Source: Colius striatus
Taxonomy: Eukaryota > Chordata > Aves > Coliiformes > Coliidae
DNA length: 64,000 bases
NCBI RefSeq assembly: GCF_028858725.1
Contig: NC_084765.1
Coordinates: 7,581,501 to 7,645,500, forward strand
Direction of reading: 5' to 3'
The notes under the pieces were generated by a model. That model saw only the letters and a list, made by a program, of their open reading frames with translations. It did no database searches and had not been told where the DNA came from. Shown here one piece after another: positions 12,631 to 25,300 of this stretch (the first letter of the stretch is position 1; each line of letters begins with the position of its first letter). A program made the translations under genes and the position numbers.

Positions 12631-15600
12631 GGAGATCACAGAATGAAATATCCCTGGAAAAACCTTAAAAAGTAAAAACACGGTTTCAGTTGTTTAAACC
12701 AGACTGAATATTCTAGATTCAGCAAACTCTCCACAGACAAATGTTTATTTTCATTCTACAGCACCTTCTGCAATTAAATTAAAATTTCAGAATGTAGTGC
12801 TTGGCAGGCAGAGGGAGAGATGATGGCAGAAGGAGGAGGTTAATGTAGAAGGACCGTCTGAGCTTTCCAAGTACATGATAATAGAAAGCAGACAAATAGG
12901 CTGACGAAGCCGGTAAATAATGATCTATCAATCTACTGCTATTTTTGCGGCTCTGCAAGATGCACATGTCCTGACACTCCTGTTTATGTATTAAATTGAC
13001 AATGTGAATTGATATGAAGTGAAATGTTTTCTTTTCCTCCAGATCCCTTTGTGCCTAGATGGACTGATGTTCACACTCTGCTTTTTTCCTTTGGTTAACC
13101 AAAGAAATAAATTCTTAATTAGATCCACGTTTTTCATATTTTGCAGAGAAATTTTTGCCAGCAGAGACCTATTGACTTAGTGTAGTAGCAAATTACATGG
13201 CCCTATAGTCAGATGAAATATTAACTCAAAGAATTGATATTTTCTCTGGATCAAAGACCCACTAATGAGAATTAGAATACCAGTTTTCAAAGAGAGTTTA
13301 AAAAGTTCGTGCAAAACACAGATCACTTAATATACCGAAAAAGTTGTAGTAACTTCCTGAAAATATTAGATGCTGTGCCAAGTTCATGTCATAAAGGATA
13401 GATGCTGTGTGCCCACGTTCTGATTGGAACTGCATAAACATGACCATCAACCAGATTTGACATCATAATCAAAACAATGAAAGTTAGAGGTAGCAGGCAA
13501 TATCTGAGAAACTGTACTAAAAAGCTCTGTCTACGTTAAGGAAAATAAAATTGGTCTGGTGGAGGGGAGGTACCTGTTTTTTTAAAGGCATTCAGGTGCT
13601 TAAAGAAGCAGATGGGTGCACAGTGGGATTTTTAGAATCTCTTAAACGGCAACTCCCACGGAAATTGCTGTGTATTAGATGGCTAGGTGTTTTGAAAAAC
13701 TAACATTAACTGCATCTTTAAGCATCTAAATACCTTTAAATACTTCACCCAGAGACAGCTTACTGTAACGTCATAGGTAACAGAATAGTCCCTGCTCAAG
13801 GGAAAACAGTTTATTGCATAGTCAATTAATTTTCAATGAAGAGAAATATTAGCATTTTGTAAGAGAAATAAGGCCAGAACTCCTGAGCTATGACTTTCAA
13901 ATAGTATTTTGAAATTGAAAGAGATATGGTACATAAAGAAACTTGGGCATTTTTCGGCAAGATTGTAAGTGAAGTGATGTGGGTACAAATTAGGTGCTCA
14001 TCTTAACCTAGAGTATATCCGAAATGCACAGGCCTCAGTCCCAGTGAAGAGTAAAAGATAAATGTGGTGCCTCAGTGCTAGTGAAGGGACTCAGGACTGG
14101 TAAGCACAAGAACTATGGAAGGCACATGCACCCTGCAGAGAAAGCAGACCTAAGCATCATTTCTCTCTTTGGTCTGGGAGAAAGAGAGCAACAGTCACAG
14201 TTTCTGCCCCAAGAAAGCTCAAGGATTCCAAATGTAAACCTGTAAGGTTTTTAGGGATGTTTATGTCTGCCCTTGTGACAGGAAGGGGACATTGAAGGTG
14301 CATTGAAGGGGACACAGAGGTGAGATTGTGCATCTAAATGGGCTCATTGCCACTTTTTCTGATTCAGTTTTCTGATTTCACTGATCCAAGTGCAAACCAA
14401 AGAGGCCCAAGAATGCAAATTCTGCACAAATCCTTTGATTCGTACTTCAGCAGTGGAAGGCATGAGTAAAGGCAGCCATCTATAGTCTACCTTGCACCCA
14501 GGCTTTACTTTGTTAGCCTGAGGTCCAAGAAATCTAACAAGCTTCTTGATTTACCTTTTGTAGAAAAGGAAAATAAGTTACAGTTTTGCACAGTGCCACC
14601 TTTCAGTGTCAGAAGAGTACTTCCCCTACATCACCAATCTTTGTATCCCATCTAAGTCACTTCATTTAATGTGGAAAAAAACAAGCACTGACAGAATAAA
14701 GCTCCCAGCAGAATGCAGCCACAAGAATTTAACAAGTGGGATTTACTTAACTGGTCACTAACCGTTAGCATTGCTTTAAAGACATATGGCTGAAAGTGTT
14801 TCTCTGGCCATAAAGAAACAGAACCAAGAGAGCAGAGAAAATGCTTGGCAAGCAAACTCTCCCTTTTTTGTTTAATAGCTCTCTACAGTCCTGTAAGTTT
14901 AGTAAAAGCTTCATTAATGGACAAATCTTCCAGAAAAAAACAAAAAAACAAGAAAAAACCTTAAGCACTTAAATGTTACTAGTTTTGGTTCTGAGTATGT
15001 AAAATTTCTCTTGCTGGGCTCACCCCAAGATATCAATCTTAGGCAGAATACGAGCCTTGTAAGTCAGCATAGCTTCACTGAAGTCAGTGGAGACCTGCAC
15101 ACATTACAGGAACCTTCCATAAATAGAATGTAGAGGTATCTATTTAAACCAGAAATGGCTGCCAGTAACACTACAGGGAATATTTTTCACCCTCTAGATC
15201 TCAGGAAAACTCCTGAGATATAATACAAAAATATTCCCCTCCAAGACACTTCCTTTGCTATGGCTACAGCATCCTTTTGCTTAACATTTAAACACTCCCT
15301 TACACACCAATGGCAATTAGCCTTGCCACACCTTCAGTGTGCTATTATGCTTAGTTTTCAACAGGTGACTGCAGAACAGATTGTGACCTTCGCTGGGTCC
15401 CAGTAACCCAACGGGGAGAAACAGCAAGAAAGTTGAATGCAATCTGTTATTTAATGTATTTGACACTCAGTCTTTAACCACAAAAAGCATTTCACAGAAG
15501 AAATGCTTTAGAAAGCCTCTTTATATATTCACAGTAGAGAGAGAAGTAAGCTTACCCTGTTGGATACTTTTAAAGTAAAATTCAAATGGCTCAGTTATAT

Positions 15601-18600
15601 TTAGAAGACCCATACATGCTGTCAGTTTAGATTTTAGATGAGATTTTAAATGGGTGGGCATTTTAAAAAAGATCATGTGATGTCCAACCAAAAACAAAAC
15701 TGAACCTGAGGATGGGATTTTGCACAAAGTTTGTATTCTAATATCATACAATATAGTAAACATAATTTGCAGTTCCCATTTAGATGTTAGAAAGTGTAAA
15801 ACCAGTGTTTGAGATGTTCTATTCTTGCCAGACATGAATACTGCAATCAAAGATAAAGCTGTCTGTTACATTCTGCCTCCTGTGTGAACTGCAGAGACCA
15901 CTTACACAACAAAAGACTCCTGACTGTCCTTGGTACAAGGTTGGCAGAGACCTTTCTGGTTGAACAGGAAGTAAATATTTCTCATTAATGGCCAGTTCCT
16001 GAAATTTTTATATACTTATGACAAGACAGTGATATTGCTAACTGTTGTTTATTCAAAGTAATACAGTTATAATAACAGAAGAATGGATGGGAGTTGATGC
16101 ATAAGTGACAGTTTTTGGCAATTTTCAATAAAGTGTCATGGCTTCTTTAAGCAAAGTCAAGTTTACTGGTCAAAGAATCCGTAGAATACTCCAAAAGAGA
16201 TTTTTAAAATCTGAGAAGCATTCTCTTGGCATCACTGCCAGGCTGCTCAGTAAAACCCACAATGTTTTAATACTGACTAAAGGCTCTCCAGTTTGTAAGC
16301 AGATGCTAAAGTACGGGTCTGATGATCCTCTTCTAAGCCAAGAGACTGAACACTTATGTAATCACCAGGAAAACTGACTAGAATCTCTTTGATAGGAAAA
16401 AAAATAAAAATTAAGATTTTGTTGAGGTTCAACCTGACAAACCTCCATTTTCCCCACTGCAATTAAGAGGAAGAAATCCAGTACTTGACACTGCAAATTT
16501 AGCAATCCAGGCTAGGGTACTGTGCGCAGTACAGGACAGAATGGCGAGCACAGGGGAACTGATGGTTGTGGCTTCATCTTTTGCATCTCCAGTACCTGTT
16601 GAAGTTTTTGCAAAGCTATTTTAACTTCCTCTCAAAAACACACTGACCAAACAGACTGTAGGGGATGAGGCTCAGATTACTACAGATATTTATATGCTTA
16701 TGTCCTGATGAACCTCCTGAAGAAAGTTGAGTAAATACCTGCTTTTCAAAGCTGAGCTTCATGTTTTAGGCATAGTCTACTCACAATGCACAATCTATTT
16801 TATGCAGACTTTAGGGGTTTTTTTCACTTTTTAACTTTCAAATTAAAAAAAAAACTTTAACATTGACTTCCCTAATTTCTAACAAAAAGTCCATCTTGCT
16901 GACTCTGTAAACTCTGAAATAACGTGTCAGAAGACATTCATAGCTCCCAACAGCCTTTAAAGATACAGACAAGTATCAGCCAATGATACATACGGGGAAA
17001 GGTAGTTAGCTAACAACAGCTTTCCTTCCCCATTCCAACTCAAGTCTCTACTCCCTATGAACAGACTGCAACTTTCACATTCATTACTGTAAATGTTGAG
17101 CTGCACACTTCTGGGCACTTTTGCATATCTTCACCTGAGTAGCAGCCCTGGTTCACAACTTCCATTCCCCAAATAGGCCATTCACTTGAGATAGTTTCCA
17201 CCATTCCTTAGCTTTCAGTCCTTTATGGCTGAGACACCGTAAAACCACTTCACTGGATTAATCTACCATCTGCAATTTTGTATCTGAATTGAGAACAACT
17301 TGGGACAGGGCTAGCTTTTTGTTCTCTTTGTATACCCCTCTCATACCTTTACTGTGATAACTGAAACAGTAAATATGTAATCTCCATGTCATTAAAGAGA
17401 GTCGTTGGCAAAAGCAGGAAATAAGTAAGAGCTAATACCCATGACACTAATCTGTGGTTTATGCTTCCCTTCTATGGCCACAGTGATCTAATGGAATAAT
17501 TAAAACTGATCAGCATAATTGTCTCAACATTAGACACAGAACTTAAAAATCAGAAACAGTACAGCTGCAGTGACTGTTTGAAAGCCAGTGTTAAGTATCA
17601 CCATCCTTGCCCACCATAGGTGAAGTGGTGAGACTGAAGATAATATTCTGATTCATAGCATGATAAAAGTATTTTACTCAAGCATCTTCACTTCTTTGCA
17701 AAGCTACCCTGGCTAAAATGAATTTTATGTATTCTTCAGGTATTCTTCAAGAATTGTGTAGCAAGAGAGGGAGGAGGGATTTTTACTGCTTCTCCCAAAG
17801 CATGCCAGTGTCACTTGACAGTTTTTTTTCACATTGATTCAGATTCACTTTTTCCCCTGAGAAGAATAAGAATTCATCAGCTTTCTCTGTCTGATTTTTG
17901 ATGTCAAACACATCAGGAAGCATATACCTCTCCATAATTCAAATTCTTTCCTGCCCATCTTATTTGAATGTCTCCTTTCTATATGTAATATATAAGCATG
18001 GGTTGTCTGGAAGGGAGATTTCTTATAAATGTCCTTATATAGCAGGTATACTTGATAACTGAAGGATAAATGCCATGCATAATTCTTCTGTCATCAATTT
18101 ATTTTATGTCCCCATGCTTCATGACAACCATTTTCATGGCTTTGTCTACGGGGAATATTGCCATGAACTTCCCTAGACTCTACAAGGAATGAAAGGAAAT
18201 TTGTACCTCAAAGTACAAGTAATTTCAACTGTTCCAGGAGAAAGCAAAATGGTAAATTCCTGCTCCTCAAAAGCAATAAACCAAATCCTGTTGGAGTTAA
18301 TTGTGTTAACATGAGTAAAGGAAGACTTCTTATTTCTGTGGAAGTCAGTCAAGATCTTATATATATCCATTTATCTTTAATAACTTCCATTCAGACAATA
18401 GACAGATCTGTTGATAACAAGAGGTTGTTGTGACAGACATTGACTATCTCCTTCCCCAGTGTCGTGCAGAAGGCATTTGAGTTCCCATGTTGTTGGTGTT
18501 GTGTCTTCAGAAATTCACTCCAAATGTCACACATTTCTTGGGAAGAGCTTTAAAAATATCTAAAATTTTATCTGCAGCACTGGATTCATTCAACACAAGA

Positions 18601-21600
18601 ACTTTCAGAAACATCTTCACCGTTAAGATGCTGTGGTACCCAATGAGGATTGTAAATATCAGCACAGGTAAGAAAAAAATAAATGAGATTTCTTTGCACT
18701 ACCTAAGTACCATAAAAATATTAACCAAAAATGAAAGGGAGAAAAATAAAAAGAGAAGGAAGACAAGCCAAATGTAATGAATAAAGATGTCCTTTCCCTA
18801 ACACATTGGGGACTTCTGAAAAGCATTCACAATTCAGTGGTGGGAAAGGTTATTGAACCTGAGGCATGTCTCTGCTAACTGTTGCTTACTGTGCTTGACC
18901 TTTAAGTGTGTGCTTACCCAGCTTCCCTAGGACTTTGTAAGTTGTACAAAATATATCCTTTACAATAGATGATTAGTACTTCGGGCCAGTGCTTACTGTG
19001 CAGCCATCCCCATGTTTCACTCCCTTATTTAAACAAAGTGAATAGTCATCATCCCTAAACATCATTGTAAACCTCTGAATGCCTCATAATAAAGTTATTT
19101 ACACTTAGATGTACAAAGAATGTGTTAAGTTTATTTCTGTCCATACAGAATAAATATGGTGGAGGGGGAGTGAGCACCTCTGTGTGTGGTGGTTGGGAAC
19201 TCACAAAGCTATGTCACTGATTAAGTCAATCTTAAGTCAAATAAAAAAAACCCCAAAACCATAAAAAAGTACATAAAATAAAAAGTTGATCCATTCTTAT
19301 TATATTCTCCCTGCATTCCAGAAGATGTATTGTGGAGACTTCTCTTTTAAAATAAGAAACTTCCTAAGACTTCTGATTCTATCAGACCTTTTCAGACAAT
19401 TTCTCATTCAGTTAAAACACTGCTCATTTTAGAAACCTGTCATTCTGTGCTGTACATTATTCCTTGATACTATCAGCAAATCTAAAGCTTATGGCTCTAC
19501 CAAAAAAAAACCCCACACAAAACCCTCTCCAAAACCTGGAAGAAAGTCATGGAATAACTGTGCCTGAGAGATGCTTCTCTTGCCTTTCTTTTCCGTGCCC
19601 TGTTTAGACAAATTCAGCATCGAAAGCCCCTTCCTGTTAAAATCAGAGAATTAGAATCAGGTTTGCAATAATCTGAGAATAAAAATAAAAAAATTAGTCA
19701 ACAAGCAGAAGAAAAAAAAGTAAACAAGTATTTGTATCACTAAACTTGAAAAACATCATCTGCTGTCTTTGCTTAATATCAATAGTTAGCAATGTCCACC
19801 TCCATAAATACCGTCATTCAATTGGCTTTCATCCCTTTTCATACAGAGCATCCCTCCCCCTCATTACACATTCTGTTAATACAGAGGAAAACTGAGCTCT
19901 GTACACAAATTCCAGGCTGGTGTATTGGCAAATCTCAATCTACAGTGATAGCTAACTTGACCCATTGAAGACTTTTTTCTGGTCAATGGATTAGTATGCT
20001 TACAAATGAAAGTAAGCAGTAATTGTGTTATTTGAATAATTCCTATTGAAAAATCCTTGTTCAGTAAGGCTTACACTGTAGTTACTTTCGTTTAGAACGT
20101 AATTCTGTGGTGCAACTAGAGTACAGGCTATTTAATGTGTATCTAAATAAAATAGAATATTTTACCAATAAACAGTAATACTGAACTCTACCTCTTTCCC
20201 TCCTACTTTTTCAGAAAAAAATCCATAAATATACATACATTGTTCATATACCTGAAGGGTAAGTGAATAGACTTAGTGCTAGTTGAAATAAGACAGTTGA
20301 ATGCTGCTGAATTCTTACTGAAGTAGCTAGCAAAAGGCCTGAGGAACAGAACACAATAAGTGTTCAAAAACATCTCACAATGTAATAATCAATATGTAAT
20401 ATGAGTTAGGGGTTAGCTAAATAAAATTTGAAAGCTGTATTAATGAACCCTTTTTCTGTCCAACACAGCATTTCATTTTCTTTCATAGGCTGCATAATGC
20501 AGGGCCTGGGAATAAAATGAAACCCCCATCATATGTTTATAAATACACTAACATTAGCATTTTACTTCCTCATAAATCTGCAACAAACATTCAGGCACAA
20601 GATAGAAAGCCCTGTAAAACAATGATATATTCTCCACTTGCAAGACTTGCCTAGTGGTCCATTCATTTCTAGGGCTGTTCTTCAAATATTACTTTCTTCG
20701 CTCATGCCCCCTCATTTAAAATCCATTTTAATTTAAAGATGTTCGATGCAGTTCTAGTGGTACATTTACTCATCCTGGTTATACATCATGGAGCAGGGAA
20801 AAGAAAATTGTTTAATCTAGAGATACGGTTCACTGTGGTCACCACTGAACAGTGGAGTAATTACCAGATCAGCTCCGCTAAAAATGCACTCAGGGTGTTC
20901 TGTGACCTATCATCTTCTAATCTGCATAGTGAAGTATAGCTTCATAACTATAAATTGCTGACTTAATTAAAACCAGGACCTTTCTGTCATTTAATTACAG
21001 GGAGAAAGGTTATTGCTTAAATGCAATTTTCCAAATGTGATTTCTTAACAGTTATTAACTGCTTCACCATCATTTATTGTTTCAGATTTTTCAATTTGAA
21101 AATAGTCCTTGTGACAGAAGTAATGACTTCATGAAAAACTCAATCTAGAAGGAGCTGAGCAGACCCATTTGTTTCTCGTAAGTGGAGCAGACAGAAAACT
21201 CGAAAATGTCACAGGAGAATCCTCTGATTGCTCCACCTTACAGGAGTAATTAAAAACCAAGAGGTTGTATCAAAGGTGAAAAGGTTTATGACAGTTTCAA
21301 GGATTTTCCCCTTACTGAAATATTGTGTTTGCATTTTCAACTCTGTTACGCGAGGTACAGATTAACAATTGTCAATACCAATACTCTGAGATAAGCCAGT
21401 TAGCTCTGCAGCCTTTCTATTGATCTTCCAACAGACATCATGATTTGAAGAAAACTAAGTTCTATATAATTTCTCTCTGCATATAAAGATTTTCACTTCC
21501 AGGAACTGCTGTTTCCATGAAGTTTACAAGTATATTGTAACATAAATTAGAACAGCTCAATTTCTAAGATGGACTTTCTGATCCAAGAATCGACTTGATT

Positions 21601-22106
21601 CTGCTAAGCCACTTTTATATAGAATTCAGTGAGTAAAAAAAAAAATCAGGATCAAGACCTGATACATGAAATTCTATTTGATGTACAAACCTGGCCACTA
21701 TAACTCAGAAGAACAGCTAAGGCCTGAAAGGTCTCTTTGGGGACTGCAAATCCAATGCAAGTCCAAAAAAAAAAAAAATTAAAAATCCATATACTTACTG
21801 TTGCCAGGACAACAATTTCTTCCTCCCAATAAGGACCTGTTTGCAATCTCAATTTTCCTTGCATCCTATTTTGTGTAATTAACAAGCTTTCTAAAACACG
21901 TATGAACGAATGTTACATGCAAGAGGTTTTGCAAATGAAGGGAATCTTCATTTTTCAAGAATACCACAGGGAGATAAGAAACTTTCTACCAGGAGTCACA
22001 TATTCCTTTTTCCGTGTAGACTTCTAAATTCACATAAAGCTTCACTGATGTCACTGACTGGGCCTTAAGGTATCAAAGGAGCCAGTAGTGGGTATGGCAG
22101 GCAGCA
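12631..22106. other. Gene-free stretch
   Basis: AT-rich with scattered remnants that may be old repeats, for example CTTCACTGAAGTCAGTGG near 15,070 and GTGTTAACATGAGTAAAGG near 18,302. A/C-rich low-complexity runs lie near 19,240 and 19,500. No coding signal recognised. Confidence 0.6.
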
Positions 22107-22310
22107 CTACAAGTCCATCCATTTTAACGAGTGTTTCACAATCTTCAGGTACATCCTCATGAGTGAGGGCAGAGCTGCCATCTCCATGTCATTGTTGAGG
22201 AGTTGGAGGAGAAAGGCCACGTTGCCATGGTCTAGGACCTTTATCTCCTGGGTCAGAGCTGTGAGAACAGAGTCTCTTCTGTCCTGAGCAAGCGAGACAC
22301 AAGGATTCAT
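22107..22310 (-). CDS. Orphan coding-like segment, unrecognised
   Basis: On the minus strand 67 codons from ATG to TAG, with codon choice richer in G/C at third positions than the surroundings. The predicted peptide has amphipathic helix-like stretches (GNVAFLLQLLNNDMEMAALP, SLMRMYLKIVKHSL). A splice-acceptor-like TCTCGCTTGCTCAG/GACAG (AG at about 22285-22286) lies inside the frame, so it may be a terminal exon or an exon fragment rather than a complete small gene. No family recognised. It could also be part of an old mobile element or a pseudogene. Confidence 0.3.
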   Translation of the reverse strand: MNPCVSLAQDRRDSVLTALTQEIKVLDHGNVAFLLQLLNNDMEMAALPSLMRMYLKIVKHSLKWMDL

Positions 22311-25300
22311 TTTATGACCACTTTTCTGATTTACTCAGCTGCGTATGAACTGTGAGAATCTGAAACTTAGCAGTTAAATATTGCAGAGCAGTTTGCTGCT
22401 TGGTGCTTGTGTATGCATGGTGCTGGCTGGTTTGCATAAGCCATGTGGCAATGTTTTCTCTCACTACAGCAACACGGATGAATATTGTCTATTCAGAATT
22501 TGCTCTGGATTTACTACTAACAACACAACATTCAAAATATTTTCAAATCATGTGTCATCTCTTTTCTAAACTGCATTATTAAAAGTCAAATACAAGATCT
22601 TTTTTTTTCCCTTTCCTTTTCTAAGGTCAAATCATGTTTTTGGTTAGTCACTGAACATATGTGGTATTGGTTTTGTTCCCCGACTGGTAGACTTGCATAA
22701 CTTAGCAATGGAATCAAAACTGTAAACAGACAACATATGTGCGTGCACAATGTGTAGTTTGCTTTCAGCTAATGATCAAGCACTCTGGGTTATAGTTTGC
22801 CCTTGGCAAGTATCTGTACTAGCATAGCTTGTATCCTTATATGTTTACACTCAGCGCTGGCAGGGGAGTGGCAGTGTGGCATAAGAAATAGCACGAGGGA
22901 AGGAGAATGATCTATTTTAAGACTCTCTGGAGATGGCCTCTGCAAGAAAAAAAAAGTACAGAGAAAGAAATAAAGAGAGAAAAAATGGAAGAGCTTAGGA
23001 GAAAATGCAGCCACTGTAGACAGAGAACATTAAAAAAGGACAGCTGGATGACAATGAGGCAGGTCTGAGCAGAGAGCACCAGGCTCAGGTAGCCTTGACA
23101 AGGACAAAAAAATCTGAACTATCCTTCCAGTCAACGTAACACCTTAGTGGTACCTTCTATGGCCTTACCTGTTTATTTAGAAACCAGTGTTATTGCCAGG
23201 TTCATGGAATTACATGGTATGGGTAATAAAATACATGACCCTCTTTTTGTGACATCTTCACTACACAGAGGAAAACCTCCCTTCTTCCTGAGATCTGTCA
23301 GAGTGCAAAAGTGTCTCCTAAAGAAAACAATACACCTTCCAATCCCTTTTAAAATGAAGCTAGAAATTATCCTCTAAGGAAAGTGCACTATAGTGCAGTG
23401 GAAGAGTTTGGTAACAGTTTTCTAGCCTCAGTTCTACATTCAAGACCCTTGTGTTCCATTCACCAAAGTCAATAGCTACTCTGTAGATGGAGTAGGGAAA
23501 GACAGTGCCTGACACTGCACACTTGCTGGTTTGTGTCCTGTGGAAACTGCAGAAGAGCCTCCTTCTACCAAATCCATGCTAGCTGTTTTCCTAAAGCCTT
23601 TGTATTTGTATAGGACCCTTAGGGCCCAGATACTCTCTAAAAGGGCCTAAAGGGCACTTGCAGAATATAATGATGGGTACCTTTTGTTTCCAACCTTTCT
23701 CGGATACCTTTCTATCTCCAATGCTGTTATGGATGAGAGAATCAGTGGCCAAGTTCCTAACAGCAGAGGACAAGTCCACTCCACAAAAGAGAGAATATTC
23801 CAGACTTTGATGACTCTAACTTAAGTTTAATTGAATTTAAAAAAGAAGGAAACTTAATAAATTCCAAGTGTAATTTTCCATTTCCCCTTGCAGGTGTTGA
23901 GGCTCACAAGGGCAATGGGACACCTACCACAGGTCAGAGACATAAGTAAAGCACACTGAGGACAGTGACAGTAACTGTACAAATACTTGAGGGCTAAATT
24001 CAAGTGAATTTACTAACATTAAAGCTGCTTCTTCCTTAATACCTAGCAGATTCTCATAGGTTTTTATAAAGTGAATACCAAAATAGTAACAGATGCCCAC
24101 AGGTCAGTTACAGTCATCATTTAACTTTATATATGCTGCGGATCAGTTGTCTGCTCTGAAGTAAACTCACAACCAGCTATTGAGAAATATACAGTCCTAT
24201 TTCACAAACAGAATCATGTGAAACAAGACTAGCTTTCAATGGGATCTGCCCAAGCGTATGCTTATAGAAATCATCATGCCATGCTGTCTTATGAACTTTA
24301 CATGTTTTTCTCTGAATTACAATAACATGTACTCTCAGAGAAGCAACACATGGATTGCAAACCACACTATTATAACAGGACATAAGAGCCATGAAGGTTA
24401 ATAGCCTGAAAATATAGAATGAGGTGGGGATTTTTGTAATTCCCTGTAGTTTGTTCATTTGATTAATTGAGCCCATTGAATTTTCATTTAAAACTATTAA
24501 GAAGTCCGTAGCTGTAGCTATTTTTATCTGCGAGACTCAGCTTGGAGATTTCAGAAGCTTAACATTCTAGTTGCATGTCACTGCCACCATTGTCTCTTGT
24601 CACAATTCTAATTCTATGTTCTGATAATAAAATTTCATTAGTGTCTGCACATCCTTTGCCATACCTTTGAAGCACTGTCTTGTGCTGAAACGATTAGCAG
24701 TACTTTACGTCATATCACTTGACTGTTTGACAGCCATTGTGAATGAGCTAAACGGGGAGAAATTAAAGTTTCTGACAATTTCCATTACATATAAATTGCT
24801 GAGAAATTAGGGGATATTTACTTTTACAAATATTAAAGGTTGTTTAAAATGTAAACTGACTTCATTTTATTAGTAGATTCCACAATGTGGTAATTCAAAA
24901 TGACTACATGGCCTTATGTGAATAAATTACCAACTCATTTTCCAAAAGCGAAGGACATTTCCTCCAGGCTGCTTTTTGACTATTTGTGTCAGTAGCTAAA
25001 GAAAACAAAAAAAACTTATGAATATTTCAGAACAGAAGATATTCCTTGGTGCCTGTACTCCTTGTTTCATCTCAGCAAAATAATGAGGTTATTCCTGTAT
25101 GATATTTTTTTTTAACAACTTAACAAAAGGCATGCCATGAAGCTCTGAATTTATTCTATGATATCTTATATTTTATCTTTGGAGGGGTCCCTCCTTGATC
25201 AACGTCCTGACGGCTGCTAATCCAGACGTCACATCCTACATCTCCATCCATGCAATGATCAAGTTGCTTTTTAAAACTAGTTTAGTTTTTGCTAGTCCCT

